A stretch of 64,000 nt of DNA from Liolophura sinensis (taxonomy: Eukaryota > Mollusca > Polyplacophora > Chitonida > Chitonidae), in NCBI RefSeq assembly GCF_032854445.1, contig NC_088297.1:15243335-15307334 (forward strand), in the 5' to 3' direction. Shown here piece after piece: positions 1-10,999 of this stretch. Each line of letters begins with the position of its first letter. Position 1 is the first letter of the stretch. Below the pieces are notes generated by a model that saw only the letters and a program-made list of their open reading frames with translations, ran no database searches and was not told the DNA's origin. Both the position numbers and the translations under genes were made by a program.

Positions 1-158
1 TCAGTCAAAATCAGCTATTTCGATCGTTTGAGATCTCGCATTAGAGATTTCTGTCCCATCAGGGATCACCTAATGACAAAATGGCTGCTCCCACAACTTT
101 CCAAGATGTGGACATTGACAGTGTTTATTGTCCTTGTGAAAGTCGCTTGTTTGGGATT
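1..158 (+). CDS. Penultimate coding exon (partial) of an unrecognised plus-strand gene
   Basis: Frame 1 is open from the window edge to a good donor (ATT|GTAAAC) after 158. Without splicing it stops at 160-162. The peptide has a basic, Arg/Asp-containing stretch (FDRLRSRIRDFCPIRDHLM) followed by a hydrophobic segment (WTLTVFIVLVKVACLGL) that looks like a membrane helix. This faintly recalls the linker-plus-helix layout of Patched-type membrane proteins, but that is only a guess from layout. The 5' part of the gene is outside the window, so neither the exon start nor the family can be fixed. Confidence 0.5.
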
Positions 159-241
159 GTAAACATCATCCTTATTTTATGCACAAATATTTCTGATTCT
201 GTTATTCTTGCTACTTTTGGTTGTTGTTTTTTTTCTTTAAG

Positions 242-296
242 AACCCGAGAGGTCTGCATGGTACATACACCAGTAAAGGCTCCATTCTCAAATTAA
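242..296 (+). CDS. Terminal coding exon of the plus-strand gene
   Basis: A T-rich tract ending TTCTTTAAG precedes 242. Joining the donor at 158 to this acceptor keeps the frame (phase 2) and adds a short tail, TREVCMVHTPVKAPFSN, before the TAA at 294-296. If the intron is retained, the protein ends instead at 160-162. The short C-terminus and the polyadenylation signals just downstream agree with a last exon. The protein is not recognised. Confidence 0.45.
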
Positions 297-372
297 GGCT
301 TGTTTAGAAAAAATGTCTTGTAAATGATATGACTAAACTTCTGAGTTTTTTTAATGTCTGAAAAAAAAAATC

Positions 373-473
373 AATAAATTTATATTCTACAAAATGGTGT
401 AAAAGTCTGACGTTTAATGTATCATGAAAGGAAAGAAAAAAAATGTACCATGTTCATCACAGGAGCCAATAAA
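373..473 (+). terminator. Polyadenylation signals of the plus-strand gene
   Basis: Two AATAAA hexamers occur on the plus strand after the stop codon, at 373-378 and 468-473. The second is followed by AT-rich sequence. They mark a probable 3' UTR of about 80-200 bases. Confidence 0.5.
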
Positions 474-489
474 AATTTGAACTTGATAT

Positions 490-1015
490 CAATATGAGAC
501 ATTTTCTAACTACTTATTTACTTTTTTGGCAAATTGTAACATATACCTATATTATGTCTGAAAGAAAACATAGATCTGTTAAAATTATATACAAATAAGA
601 TGAAATCGAATGTAAATATGAATTACGTAATGCATGAAACAAGTTTGTAAATTATTACAAGTTGGTTTATTTTTGCTCAAGTGTAACACATTTTTCCAGA
701 ATGGAAGATAAATAATTTGTTAAACAGCCCGCAGTTGTCTGGATAATCCGACAAATGAACTGCCAGAATGACAATTACTGCGATGAATAGTATAATACAT
801 CACCACAGGCTGTTCCATAACTAGTACATGTACAAGAGCATGACTCATGGGAGTGGGGTTTTTTTCTGAAAATTCTATGAATTCTTATGTTTATTCATGA
901 GATAACGTATAGCTGTCGAAATCGGGAGAATCTGTCGGGAACTATCGAAAAACGATCAATTACATAAAGAACATCTTTTAATCTGAACCCAGTATGTTTA
1001 TAATGAGCCTTCTTG
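490..1015. other. AT-rich stretch with no supported gene
   Basis: I see no long open frame, no convincing exon and no repeat family here. It lies between the polyadenylation signals of the plus-strand gene and the CpG-rich block. If the minus-strand gene starting at 1669 is real, this is part of its first intron. Confidence 0.5.
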
Positions 1016-1019
1016 GAGA

Positions 1020-1990
1020 ACACGTGGCCGCAACCACGTCCATCCGACGAAATCTGGTCTGGGAGAGAGGGAGCCGTTTACCAGGCGACGGGGTGAAGAC
1101 AACGGCGAGTTTTAACCGTCGAATCACCGAGTGACGCGGGGTCCCCGGAACCGCTTAGCGGAGTTCGCCGGGGAAAATCGGTGAGCTTGTGCTCTGCTCG
1201 TCCGCGCTGCAAGAGCTGTTAAGAGCCCGGCTGTTTCTCCCGGTCAGCAACGCCCGGCTTTGTCCTACTGCCTGCTCGCTCTGCAGCGTTGAAGTCGATG
1301 AAGGCAGCCAGCCAGCCAACGTAGTCGCATGACCGTGACCGGGCGAGCCACGACCGCCACCGACGCGCTATAGGCCTATAGCTCTATCAGCGTGTCATGC
1401 GCTTCCTGCTTCGCTATGTTACAACCCAACAAAAGAAGGCGAAAAACTAAACGAATTTCGAACGATTCTCCCCATAAATGAGTCCAGTCGACCCAGTAGT
1501 GAACTGTATACTCACTTGAGGCCGTAAGGTTGGTGGACTCGGTGGATGTGATGGCACTGGACGCCCTGGAACTCGACTCTTCCAAACCGGCTTGCTCCGA
1601 AGTCCGTTTACGGGCACGCTTCTTCACGGCGCTCAGGAACAGGCCGTCCCCCTTTCCCGAAGACGCCATCTTACAACGCCGTAACTCCCTTTCGGCCGCT
1701 TAGCTCGTCAAAACAACCCGATCTGACAATGCGCCGTATGCCTCAAAGCACCCACAAACCGTTTGAGGTCCCTGCTATGACCAACGGACGTCCAGATTTC
1801 GAGAAATTAACCAGAAATCGCTGCCGACATGGAAAGTGTGGTACAGACAGTAATGGCGGCAAAGCGGGACAGCCAATGGCCAAGGCGACCAGCCCTCATT
1901 TGCATGTGTTTGACGTCACGCAGTCCCAGCCAGGTGCTGTCTGGGGCTAGCGATGGGGGTTGCCGTCGATGGGTGCGTGCATAAGCCATT
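1020..1990. promoter_or_regulatory. CpG-rich promoter region
   Basis: This is the only extended GC- and CpG-rich block in the window. It covers the start exon at 1516-1669. On its upstream side it carries a CCAAT box (1873-1876 core), an octamer ATTTGCAT (1898-1905) and a palindromic CRE TGACGTCA (1911-1918), all within 50 bases and about 200-250 bases upstream of the ATG. No TATA box is evident. The layout fits a CpG-island-type promoter driving transcription to the left. It could also be bidirectional, but I see no matching rightward start exon. Confidence 0.55.
1516..1669 (-). CDS. First coding exon of a minus-strand gene running off the left edge
   Basis: ATG at 1669 opens a frame of 51 codons plus one base to a strong donor (CTCAA|GTGAGTATAC) at 1516. 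The peptide begins MASSGKGDGLFLSAVKKRAR. It has a basic cluster (KKRARKR) that could be a nuclear localisation signal, then a Ser/Thr-rich stretch. CpG-rich sequence surrounds it and promoter motifs lie upstream, which supports a genuine 5' exon. No second exon is recognisable between here and position 1, so the rest of the gene should lie left of the window. That would place the plus-strand terminal exon inside, or antisense to, this gene. Not recognised. Confidence 0.55.
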
Positions 1991-2049
1991 CAAGGTTAAT
2001 ATGGCTACACCCAACCCAAAGAGACTGACGATTTTAGAATATTCCCAGA

Positions 2050-2997
2050 AACCTGTATAAAAAGAAAGATTTTGTTCACTGTATGCTGATCAGTCACACA
2101 TGTGCATGCTTGTTATAAATTTGTGCACATGTGCGCGCATTGATTTATAGATGGCTGTCAACATTAGCAATGTTGAACGACTGACATCTTGGCCTACATG
2201 TGAATGATAGCCCAGATATTATATATAATATACATCAATGTAATGTTGCACATAGGCGGATGTAGGTCTAGACGATTTAGGCTAAATGTTTTGCGTGTAC
2301 TGCTACTATAATGCATTAGACACACGGCATTGTCAGAAAAACAACGCATATATCATTTTTTACAGGCTTAATTCTCATGTGTATGTATGTTCATAATACA
2401 AGAGCATTGTGACCTATATATTTGTTCCATTGCGCGCTGCCTGTATGACGCATTGATTTCAGATCAACTCACGAATCTACAATTAAGCTGCTATAAGTAC
2501 CTTACGTGGGATCGATGTATGTATATGCACTTCTGCTGGGTGCAAAAAATATATACACAAGCTGCTTCCAAGATAGGAAAGATGCACGTGCAACGATATT
2601 ATATGAATGAGCGGTAACAGTGAGCTGGTGTGGGTGTATCCACTACAACCTTTTTTTATTCGCCTCTAGCTGGATAATGGAATGCATGGCCTAACGTACA
2701 GTATAGTTGTTCATTTATATCGCAATGAATTAACGTAAACAGAAAAGAAAAAAATCTCAATTGTATGCTTCATCCATACCTGTGTAACATTCAAATTAAA
2801 TTAAAATTTCCTTACTTATTTTGGGTTTTCCGACTGCTATAGTATTATACATTAAACAATTAAAGCGATTTGAAGTTGTGCAGTCTTTCCATCCTTCCAG
2901 TAGTACATGTGCAGTTGCATCACACTAGTGCGTGTAGTTCAACTTGTGCTCAAAAGCAATTATAGGTAGTAAACCAGCTATTATGCAACTTCTTATA
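2050..2997. other. Intergenic AT-rich DNA, nothing supported
   Basis: Short chance frames only. No splice-bounded exon, RNA gene or repeat family was recognised. Confidence 0.5.
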
Positions 2998-2998
2998 G

Positions 2999-3395
2999 GC
3001 CACTGAAGCGATGTTACTAAAAATAGACTAACGTTGTTTGCATCCATATGGACTTCCTCCCGCCTTACTGGCAGCGGGAGCGATGTTACTAAAAATAGAC
3101 AATATGGTGGTTTGCGTCCATATGAGCTCACTCCCATCCACCGGCCTCTGGAGCGATGTTACTAAAATAAGACTATCTAAGATAAACTATGTGGTGGTTT
3201 GCGTCCGTAAAGACTCCCTCGCCTTACAGTTCACTGAGGAGATGTTACTAAAAATAGACTATATGGTGATCGGTGTCCCAATAGACTCCCTCCCATCTTA
3301 GAGGTCATGTTACTAAAAATAGACTGTGGCGGTTTGCTGCCCGTATAGATTTCCTGTAATCTTACAGGCCACTGAAAGGATGTTACTAAAAATAG
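2999..3395. repeat. Degenerate minisatellite, ~65-75 bp unit
   Basis: About six diverged units share the core GATGTTACTAAAAATAGAC, each followed by a TGGTGGTTTGCGTCC-like segment and a CCCTCC-rich end. Spacing of the core varies, so the array is old. Short open frames across it are by-products. Confidence 0.75.
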
Positions 3396-3819
3396 ATCAC
3401 GCCATATAGCGAAGAATTACGGGAGAAAATATCTCACGTTTGTTTCTTTTGCTGAATTCGATGCTTAAACCTCAACTGAATGGAATCTTTTGTCTGTGGG
3501 GCAAAGTTAGTTGCTGTGTCAATCACATTCGAGCGTTTTGAACTTGTATAGGTACAAGTTACTGTGCGTTGTATATATATACAGAGAGAGATTTCTCCCT
3601 GGTTGAAAGAAAAGACCTCTAAAAATGGAAGTAGGCATCACTAAATAGACCACTTAAAATTATGCATAAATATACTTTCATTTATTTTTTTAGATTTTTG
3701 TGAAAAGAGTAAAGGGCGCTCAAACATTTGAATTCTATGGTGGGCTTTATGAACCATATATACAATCAGAGATTAGGAACTCGCAGGAAGTTCATCCAAC
3801 TCTAATAGCGACACTGAAC

Positions 3820-3821
<2 letters not shown>

Positions 3822-3880
<59 letters not shown>
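3822..3880. repeat. (TA)n microsatellite
   Basis: Uninterrupted alternating TA of about 59 bases. Confidence 0.95.
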
Positions 3881-3887
<7 letters not shown>

Positions 3888-3899
3888 TACTGAAATAAT

Positions 3900-4570
3900 G
3901 TTCTCACAATTTTTTGTGAACATCAGGGGAAAAAAGGTGGTGATGTGATGTCAGGATTCCTAGATACTGTCAGTATGGCTCATGCGGGTCTCATATCGGC
4001 TGAATAAGGACCTTGCATGGGCTGTACATGGGGTTATTCAAGGTTGCTTGTTAGCATGAGTAAGGTTTTAGCTTTCTTTTACTTTAAAGTGTTTTCTCAG
4101 TAAAATTTCCTATATGCCAGAATGCACCTCGGTGCGTTCGATTAGAAACAGAAACGTCAGATCGACTATTCTGTGATAGTGTGTACCAACCAATACGCAT
4201 TGACGTCACGTTTACGTCCATGAATATGCTGTTGAATCATGCATGAATCATGAATATGAGAGCGTGATGTAAACTGCTATAAGCTAAATCTATGTACTTC
4301 TGATATCAATAAAACTTTTATATACACATACATCTAGCTATAATATATATTCGCTTGAAAACAAATGTTACCGGCATCATGCAACCATACAAGCCAGTGA
4401 AATCCTCAGTTATGCATTCTTGTCATTGATAAACCAATGGAGCAATCATGAATTCTGTTATATGGCATGACTGTCGCATATTATGATTTGCAAGAAACGG
4501 CAGCATTATATTAAGCAATAGTCTATTCGTTCCATAATTCAGTTTTTGTATCGTAAACGCTATCAATCAA
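3900..4570. other. Intergenic, one isolated CRE-like palindrome
   Basis: No gene is seen. A TGACGTCA palindrome occurs at about 4201-4208 without other promoter features, and may be a chance match. Confidence 0.4.
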
Positions 4571-4575
4571 TGCAT

Positions 4576-4577
4576 AC

Positions 4578-4660
<83 letters not shown>
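4576..4660. repeat. (TA)n microsatellite
   Basis: About 85 bases of alternating TA, with one CATA interruption near the start. Confidence 0.95.
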
Positions 4661-4671
<11 letters not shown>

Positions 4672-4689
4672 CATGTATACAGGCTGGTT

Positions 4690-5690
4690 TCTGATTGATT
4701 GATTTACCAGTTAATTCGCCATATTTGCCGTGACACACATGTAATGGCACGCCCTTCTCTAATGCAGGTTTTACCGGGCCGTTTTTATTTGCGTTTTCGC
4801 CGGGTTATTTTCTCAGTGAAAATATAAGAAAACAAATGAAGGAATGTCACAAATAAGCAACTACATCTCTCTTTTTATGCACTTCTGTTGATGTATATTT
4901 ATTTCTTTGATTGTCGTTTATATGTTCATGGGCGGAGGAAACCAGAATGCCCGCCGTAAACCATCCTCCTTTTTAAGATACGGACAAACTCCAGCCACCC
5001 TACTGCTTTCGTGACCTCCTGCATCGTAATCGGGACACCAGGGCTCGTATTTATCAAGCAACTTAGACTTAAGTCATAAATTGCGAGCGTTTTAATAGCC
5101 AAACCAAGAATTGAAAAGAACACAAATCGTGATTTAATCTTTCAATCTTCTGATAGAGCAAAAGAAATTTTCTTCTTGGAAAATTCATGACTGATTAAAA
5201 TCGGATTTCTAAAACGATTTAGATCTTGCAAAAATCCCCATTTCGGACAATTATAATAGGTAAAAAATCACAATGAGAAGCGAAGTCCTTACTCACTGAA
5301 GTGTATTATTAAGCTAACGGTCACCTATAATACTTTTATAAAAAAAATAGGTACATTGTCACTATAAGTATTTGTCCGATCCAGAGCACATGCAACCAAA
5401 ATCTATACACAGTATAGTGTATATACCGTATTGCCCAATCCTAGCGGTATATCCTTCACGCACGTGTCATCCGGGTATCCGACTCGCATCTTTATCGAAT
5501 GCGGTGCGGACCCTATAGAGCCACGTCGGTCGGCACATGCGAGGAAGTTGGTTGGGACCTTCGCTCATCATACGCTGATCGTACCATTGCCATATGATCA
5601 GTGTATAATGTGAACGTCTACCTCAAATATTATAGCTTACCTATACACCGATTTTCCGGCCCATATCCGTTAAATTTGAAGATTCAGCAT
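4690..5690. other. Intergenic, no supported gene
   Basis: A fragment with GGCGGAGGAAACCAGAATGC near 4930 resembles the core of repeat family B described elsewhere. Otherwise there are only short chance frames. Confidence 0.4.
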
Positions 5691-5699
5691 TTGGATCTT

Positions 5700-5955
5700 G
5701 CTACTCTGTGATTGATTGCTGTTCGTCACCATACAGAATTTTTCGCTTTAATACGATGGTGGTCAGTCTAATGGATGGAGAAAAGTGGAATAAATGGAAT
5801 AAACTAACGACCTTTGGCAAGTTACTCGCGAGCTTTCCAAAGTGTGATGTACAGACATACATTGACAACGTATTGGTGGAAGGCAAGTAGCCTTTCACGA
5901 AGATTAGACACCACAAAAGGTCACGTGAACATGATCGACTGCTAATTGTCAACAA
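5700..5955 (+). repeat. Dispersed repeat family B, degenerate copy
   Basis: It shares ACCTTTGGCAAGTTACT, then a TGTGATGTACAG segment, a TGGTGGAAG-type segment and a GGTCACGTGAAC tail with copies at 10391-10600, 18541-18735 and 57441-57660. This looks like an old non-coding interspersed element, possibly SINE-related. Confidence 0.55.
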
Positions 5956-6222
5956 AGGTCCTCAATATGGCGATTACAGGACAAACATCCAAACCACTCG
6001 ACTATCACCCGTGTCCTCTCGTCCCACTGCACAAGAGTATAGACACCTGATGAAAAGAATTTGTGATGAAGCCACGAATATAGGCATTCTAACCACTTCT
6101 AAACACTGAGTCAGATGCCACGAATTACAAGTCATCCTCATTCAAAGAAACAGCTTCCTTTGATCAGATTGTTTTGTCTAATACATTGCTGTTTCCATTT
6201 TATTTTTAATTTTCCCCATTCT

Positions 6223-6515
6223 TCTGCAACATGTACTATACCACACATTTTCTTCCATTCTTCTGCAAATACGTACTGTACCACACATTTTCCCCATGTT
6301 CTGCAATACGTACTGTACCAATTATGTTCCCCGTTCTTCTGCAACATGTACTGACCCCACATTTTCCCATTCTCCTGCAATTGGTACTGTACCACACATT
6401 TCCAACATTCTTCTGCAACACATACTATACCAAACATTTTCTTCCATTCTTCTGCAATACGTACTGTACCACACATTTTACCCACTCTTTTGCAAATACA
6501 TACCACACATTTTTT
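6223..6515. repeat. Minisatellite, ~31-34 bp unit
   Basis: About nine units of the type TTCTTCTGCAATACGTACTG followed by TACCACACATTTTC. Open frames on both strands arise from the repetition and are not genes. Confidence 0.85.
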
Positions 6516-6711
6516 GCCATAACAATATTATCAGTATTAATGGTCACAGATTACAAGAGTGTCGACATCAACAACTGACTTTCCTCATAAAGTTATCCAG
6601 TTCTTGAATCAGAATTATTGAATACAAAAAAACCTACTGCACATTAAAGGAAAGTACTTCCAAGGAACAATAAGAACGCCATTTTGTTTCACAATAATCT
6701 TATTACAGGTT

Positions 6712-6960
6712 CATAAAGATCATCACAAACAAATGGTCCTATGTAAAGATCATAATCACAAACAAATGGTCCTTCGTAAAGATCATAATCACAAACAAAT
6801 GGTCCTTTGTAAAGATCATAATCACAAACAAATGGTCCTTCGCAAGATAATAATCACAAACAAGTGGTCCTTCTTTAAGATCATAATCACAAACAAATGG
6901 TCCTTCTTTAAGATCATAATCACAAACAAATGGTCCTTTGTAAAGATCATAATCACAAAG
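6712..6960. repeat. Minisatellite, ~33-36 bp unit
   Basis: About seven units of AAAGATCATAATCACAAAC plus AAATGGTCCTTCGT, with small substitutions. The 104-109 residue frames here are array artefacts. Confidence 0.9.
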
Positions 6961-7276
6961 GCTGGTTGCAACAAAGGAACTGATATGTTCAATAATACAG
7001 AGAGTTCTTGCCAAAAGACACACACATGGACATGTGGTTTTCTTCATGATCATCAGGCGTGATATTCTGCTTTATCACACTTTTGTGTAATTATCACGAA
7101 ACTGTTGAATGCTGTGATGAGATCAACATTAATCCTGATTCCAGGCTGACACAGTACAAAGATTAAACAAATGGTGATCAGAATTATCACAAAAATGTCA
7201 CAAAAAGTGCTAATGGTGAGAACTTGTGAGACAAGTTTTTGCCAGAAGATGTAACAGCCTTCATGGACATGAATAA

Positions 7277-8005
7277 TGCATGTACCGTCATGTATGCACT
7301 GTCATGTATGTACCGTCATATATGTGCCATCATGTATGTACTGTCATGTATGTACTGTCATGTACATGTATGTGCCATCATGTATGTACTCTCGTGTATG
7401 TATCGTCATATATGTGCCATCATGTATGCACTGTCATGTATGTACTGTCATGTACATGTATGTGCCATCATGTATGTACCATCATGTATGTACCATCATA
7501 TATGTACCGTCATATATGTGCCATCATGTATGTACCGTCATGTATGTACCGTCATATATGTACCGTCATATATGTGCCATCATGTATGTACTGTCATGTA
7601 TGTACTGTCATGTACATGTATGTGCCATCATGTATGTACTCTCGTGTATGTATCGTCATATATGTGCCATCATGTATGTTCTGTCATGTACATGTATGTG
7701 CCATCATGTATGTACCGTCATATATGTGCCATCATGTATGTACTGTCATGTATGTACCGTCATACATGTGCCATCATGTATGTACTGTCATGTATGTACT
7801 GTCATGTACATGTATGTGCCATCATGTATGTACCGTCGTGTATGTACCGTCATATATGTACCGTCATATATGTGTCATCATGTATGTACTGTCATGTACA
7901 TGTATGTGCCATCATGTATGTACTGTCATGTATGTACCGTTATCTACCATCGCGCATGTACCGTTGTGTATGTACCGTCATACATGTACCGTCATGTATG
8001 TATTC
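7277..8005. repeat. 14-bp tandem array (TGTATGTACCGTCA type)
   Basis: About 50 units of a 14-mer with variants (CCATCA, CTGTCA, CATGTACATG inserts). Because 14 is not a multiple of 3, all three plus-strand frames read the same Cys/His/Met/Tyr/Val-rich repeat over more than 250 codons. That is a signature of chance openness rather than coding. Confidence 0.95.
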
Positions 8006-8049
8006 TGGTTCACCATACTTTCACATGTATGTAATTACTGAAACAAACA

Positions 8050-9658
8050 TTGAAGATTCCATAGTAATACAAAATAAACATTAATAAACAATTATTGACA
8101 TTTAAACACGAAATATATCACAAAAAATGCTTTTGGGCAGAAACTTATGAGAAAAGCACAACTTAAAGCATGTTCTTGCCAAAAGAGATTAAAATATTAA
8201 AATACTACATACATATGTCTGGTTCACCAATCTTTTACGTATTCTAACTGTTAATTGCTGTGATGAAGTAGACAATTATGGATACAATGCCAGGATCACA
8301 TAAAATTATTAACATCAATAAATGGTTCAAAATGATGAGAAAAATTTTAAAAAGTCACAAAAACTGCTTTTTGGATGGAGAATTAATGATACAAACGAAA
8401 ATACAGCAAATTATTGCCAGACAATATCTTTCATAAACATGAAGAGTACTCTTTTGGTTCACTACAGTCATCTGCATTCCAACAGATAATAACTGCAATA
8501 AGAGAATAAATATAATATAGATTCCTTGATTATAAAGCAAATGCATTATTTTATTAGAAATAGAATAATTGCCCCGAAAAACTTCTTCTGGACGGACATG
8601 TGACATTAAAAAAATATTGCAGTTATTGCAAGAAACATATATACAAGCAGATGTATGAGTAAATGTTGAATTACTTATTATGATTTAGTTTATGCCATTT
8701 CAGCAGTATTTAATTCATATAAAGAGGAAAGTAAGCAACTAATGACAACATCATTCAACACATCAAAAGGTGAATCACACTAGATTCCTTGCTTCCCAGC
8801 ATTCCTTGCTTCCCATCATTCCTTGCTTCCCATCATTTCATTTCATGCCACAATTGTCACAGAGGTGAAATTATAGTAAAAATCAAGTCGAAATAATGAT
8901 AATGAAAAATGAGACTGTTCCACTACCCGCACTTATTTTCCAAAATATTGTGACAGAAAAAAAAAAAAGGATTCAAATGTCATTGGCCAGATGTCCTTGT
9001 ACAAAGATAACTCCTACAATGCTTCAATATGTAAAGACAACCATTATTTAGAAGATGCTTCATAAAAATGGGGGAAAAAAGACCAACAAAAAAACAACAC
9101 GTAATAGGGCTACATAAACCAAAGTTTACAAAATGATTATTACCTTGACTTTTGAGGTTTAACTTTGATTTCAACATCATTTCAGCTTAATTCTCTGAGA
9201 CAAATAAGTCATGTCTCAAACAACAGTTAACATCATTATGGCGCCGCCTCACTAGAACACCATGCCAATGGTGCTAGACATGACACCCACAGCTGCAGTA
9301 TATATCCCGGTAGTGGGCTGACCGGTACATTGCTTGGGATATCAAACAACACAGGCCATGAGCTATCTGACCAACAGCAGTCCTCTTTTGCCACACAGAT
9401 ACAAAGATTCTATGACTTAACATGCAGGAGAAAAATTAATCACCTTGGACATTTCAGATTGCAAATCACAGCTCACAGTCAACTTTAAAAGTGAGACTAA
9501 AAGTTATATCTTTAGATGCCAAGGCCATTCATCAAAAGTCAACTCTTAACATTTAAAATCAAAGCAATACCATCAAAGACCAAGGCTAGTCATCACAGCT
9601 CAAGGTCAAGCATAAAGGTAAAGGTCAAGGCCATATCTTCAGAAGCCAAAGTCATTCA
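8050..9658 (-). other. Probable 3' UTR and downstream flank of the large minus-strand gene
   Basis: Directly downstream of the stop at 9659-9661. No coding exon is recognised. A minus-strand AATAAA (TTTATT on plus) at about 8550-8555 could be the polyadenylation signal, giving a UTR of roughly 1.1 kb, but other AT-rich hexamers make this uncertain. A short CATTCCTTGCTTCCCA triplet repeat lies near 8785-8835, and GGTCAAG-rich low-complexity sequence near 9590-9680. Confidence 0.35.
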
Positions 9659-9790
9659 TCAAAGGTCAAGGTCAAGACGTAAAGGGTCATCCACAATTCT
9701 CTGGTGAATTTCGATGAAGAGCGGTACATAGGTGACAAAATCCATGAAGTCTATGACACCAGAACCATCACGATCGAACTTGCTCAAAAC
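9659..9790 (-). CDS. Large gene, last coding exon (EF-hand loop, stop)
   Basis: It encodes residues 1782-1824. The motif DRDGSGVIDFMD (1787-1798) is a canonical EF-hand calcium loop with acidic residues at loop positions 1, 3, 9 and 12, Ser at 5, Gly at 6 and Ile at 8. Position 12 is Asp rather than the usual Glu. The exiting helix FVTYVPLFIEIHQRIV follows, then a short LDLDL end and TGA. The acceptor is CTCCCCAG. The last few codons run into a GGTCAAG-rich low-complexity stretch, so the extreme C-terminus may be recent. Confidence 0.85.
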   Translation of the reverse strand, partial: VLSKFDRDGSGVIDFMDFVTYVPLFIEIHQRIVDDPLRLDLDL

Positions 9791-9799
9791 CTGGGGAGG

Positions 9800-10139
9800 T
9801 AAAAGAAAACAATCAAGGAATGTAACAAATTTAAATGCTCATATTAATGAAAATAAAAAGGCCCAAAGTTTCATTTATTATACATGCTGAAGCAATATTA
9901 GCAATTTCAAAGCGACACATGTTCAGTTTGTAAAAGTTGTTATTTCACCTTTCAATTCTGACATCCCTTTTTTCTCAAGAAACAGACAAATTTTATCAAC
10001 CACAGATTCCAACTGATTGAGAGAAATTACATGTAAGAATTGAACTTTCAGTCAAAGTTCACACTCCTTGACTCACAAGAAGGAAGAGCAACACAGTCCT
10101 CTATGTCTGCTTTTGACGAGGATCATGAAAAATTTTAAT
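9800..10139 (-). other. Intron, no element recognised
   Basis: This is the first part of the intron between the last two exons. No repeat or exon was seen. Confidence 0.5.
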
Positions 10140-10267
10140 ACTTCTATTTATTTATGTATTTATTTGATTCTGTACTAAAGAATATTTCACTTATACGACA
10201 GCGACCAGTATTATGGTGGGGGGAAACCGGGCAGAGCCCCCGGGGGAAACCCACGACCATCCGCAGC
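10140..10267 (-). mobile_element. tRNA-derived SINE, 3' part
   Basis: Reversed tail and body of the common SINE (TTTATTTGATT..., ATATTTCACTTATACGAC, GGAAACCGGGCAGAGCCC). The tRNA head is missing. Confidence 0.85.
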
Positions 10268-10390
10268 TTTTAATACTTCTAAGTAACCAAGAACCTTTCA
10301 TGTACTGCTGGACAATTTTTTTTTTTTTTTTATATAAATTATGGACTCTCAATCTAACTAAATTGTAACTACAATCCGCTTACTTACATA

Positions 10391-10610
10391 TTCAAGAATT
10401 TTTCAATTATAAGATGGCGTTCAGTTTTATGGGTGGGGGAAACCAGAGTGCCCGGTGTAAACCATTGACCTTTGGCAATTTAATGAAAACTTCCCCATGT
10501 GTGATGTACAGATTTGTGCACCACATCAGTGGTGGAAGACAAATGGTCTTGAACAAATGTGAAGACAACGCATATGGCCATGTGAATAGCACTGAGTGAT
10601 AAGTGTCACC
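10391..10610 (+). repeat. Dispersed repeat family B copy
   Basis: Segments include TTCAAGAATTTTTCAATTAT, GGGGGAAACCAGAGTGCCCG, CATTGACCTTTGGCAA, TGTGATGTACAG, and GTGGTGGAAGACAAATGGTC. The same order occurs in other copies in this window. Confidence 0.7.
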
Positions 10611-10629
10611 AAATCACTACAAGCAGTTA

Positions 10630-10816
10630 GAGCAGGAGAATCTATGTGAACAGGTCGTGGGTTTCCCCGGTGCGCTGTCCGGTTTCCCCAGTGCGCTGTC
10701 CGGATTCCCCGGTGCGATGTCCGGTTTCCTCCCACCATAATGCTGGCCGCTGTCATATAAGTGGAATATTCTTGAGTACGGCGTAAAACACCAATCAAAT
10801 AAATAAATAAATAAAT
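10630..10816 (+). mobile_element. tRNA-derived SINE, 3' part, with internal triplication
   Basis: Body and AAATAAATAAAT tail of the SINE. The TTTCCCCGGTGCGCTGTCCG segment is present three times in succession, a local amplification not seen in other copies here. Confidence 0.85.
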
Positions 10817-10842
10817 CTATGTCAACAGAATCATAAACTCAC

Positions 10843-10956
10843 GTAAGCCGTATGTTCTGGGGTCAGCCCCCCTGCTGTGAGCTCCACCGCCAGGGTGCTG
10901 GCCGACGCCCTACCCCCGGGGAGGTATTCTCCATCATGTAGCAGGGCAAACAACTC
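10843..10956 (-). CDS. Large gene exon (residues 1744-1781)
   Basis: 38 codons, phase 0 on both sides, acceptor TTTACAG, donor TAC|GTGAGT. It reads ELFALLHDGEYLPGG... through LTPEHTAY. It forms the entering helix of the EF-hand completed by the last exon. The HDGEYLPGG part could be a degenerate partner EF-hand. Confidence 0.9.
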
Positions 10957-10999
10957 CTGTAAAGTATGGTATCATAATCATAATTAGATCCTCTAAGAT

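Noticed and set aside
6115-6607. Overlapping frames of 100-120 codons on both strands
   Set aside because: Explained by the ~32-bp minisatellite and its flanks.
7277-8005. CRISPR-like array
   Set aside because: Units are directly contiguous without unique spacers, and the sequence is eukaryotic.
7239-8084. Three overlapping plus-strand frames of over 250 codons (Cys/His/Met/Tyr/Val repeats)
   Set aside because: All three frames of one 14-bp tandem array read the same peptide repeat. This openness follows from the repeat, and there is no splice or promoter context.
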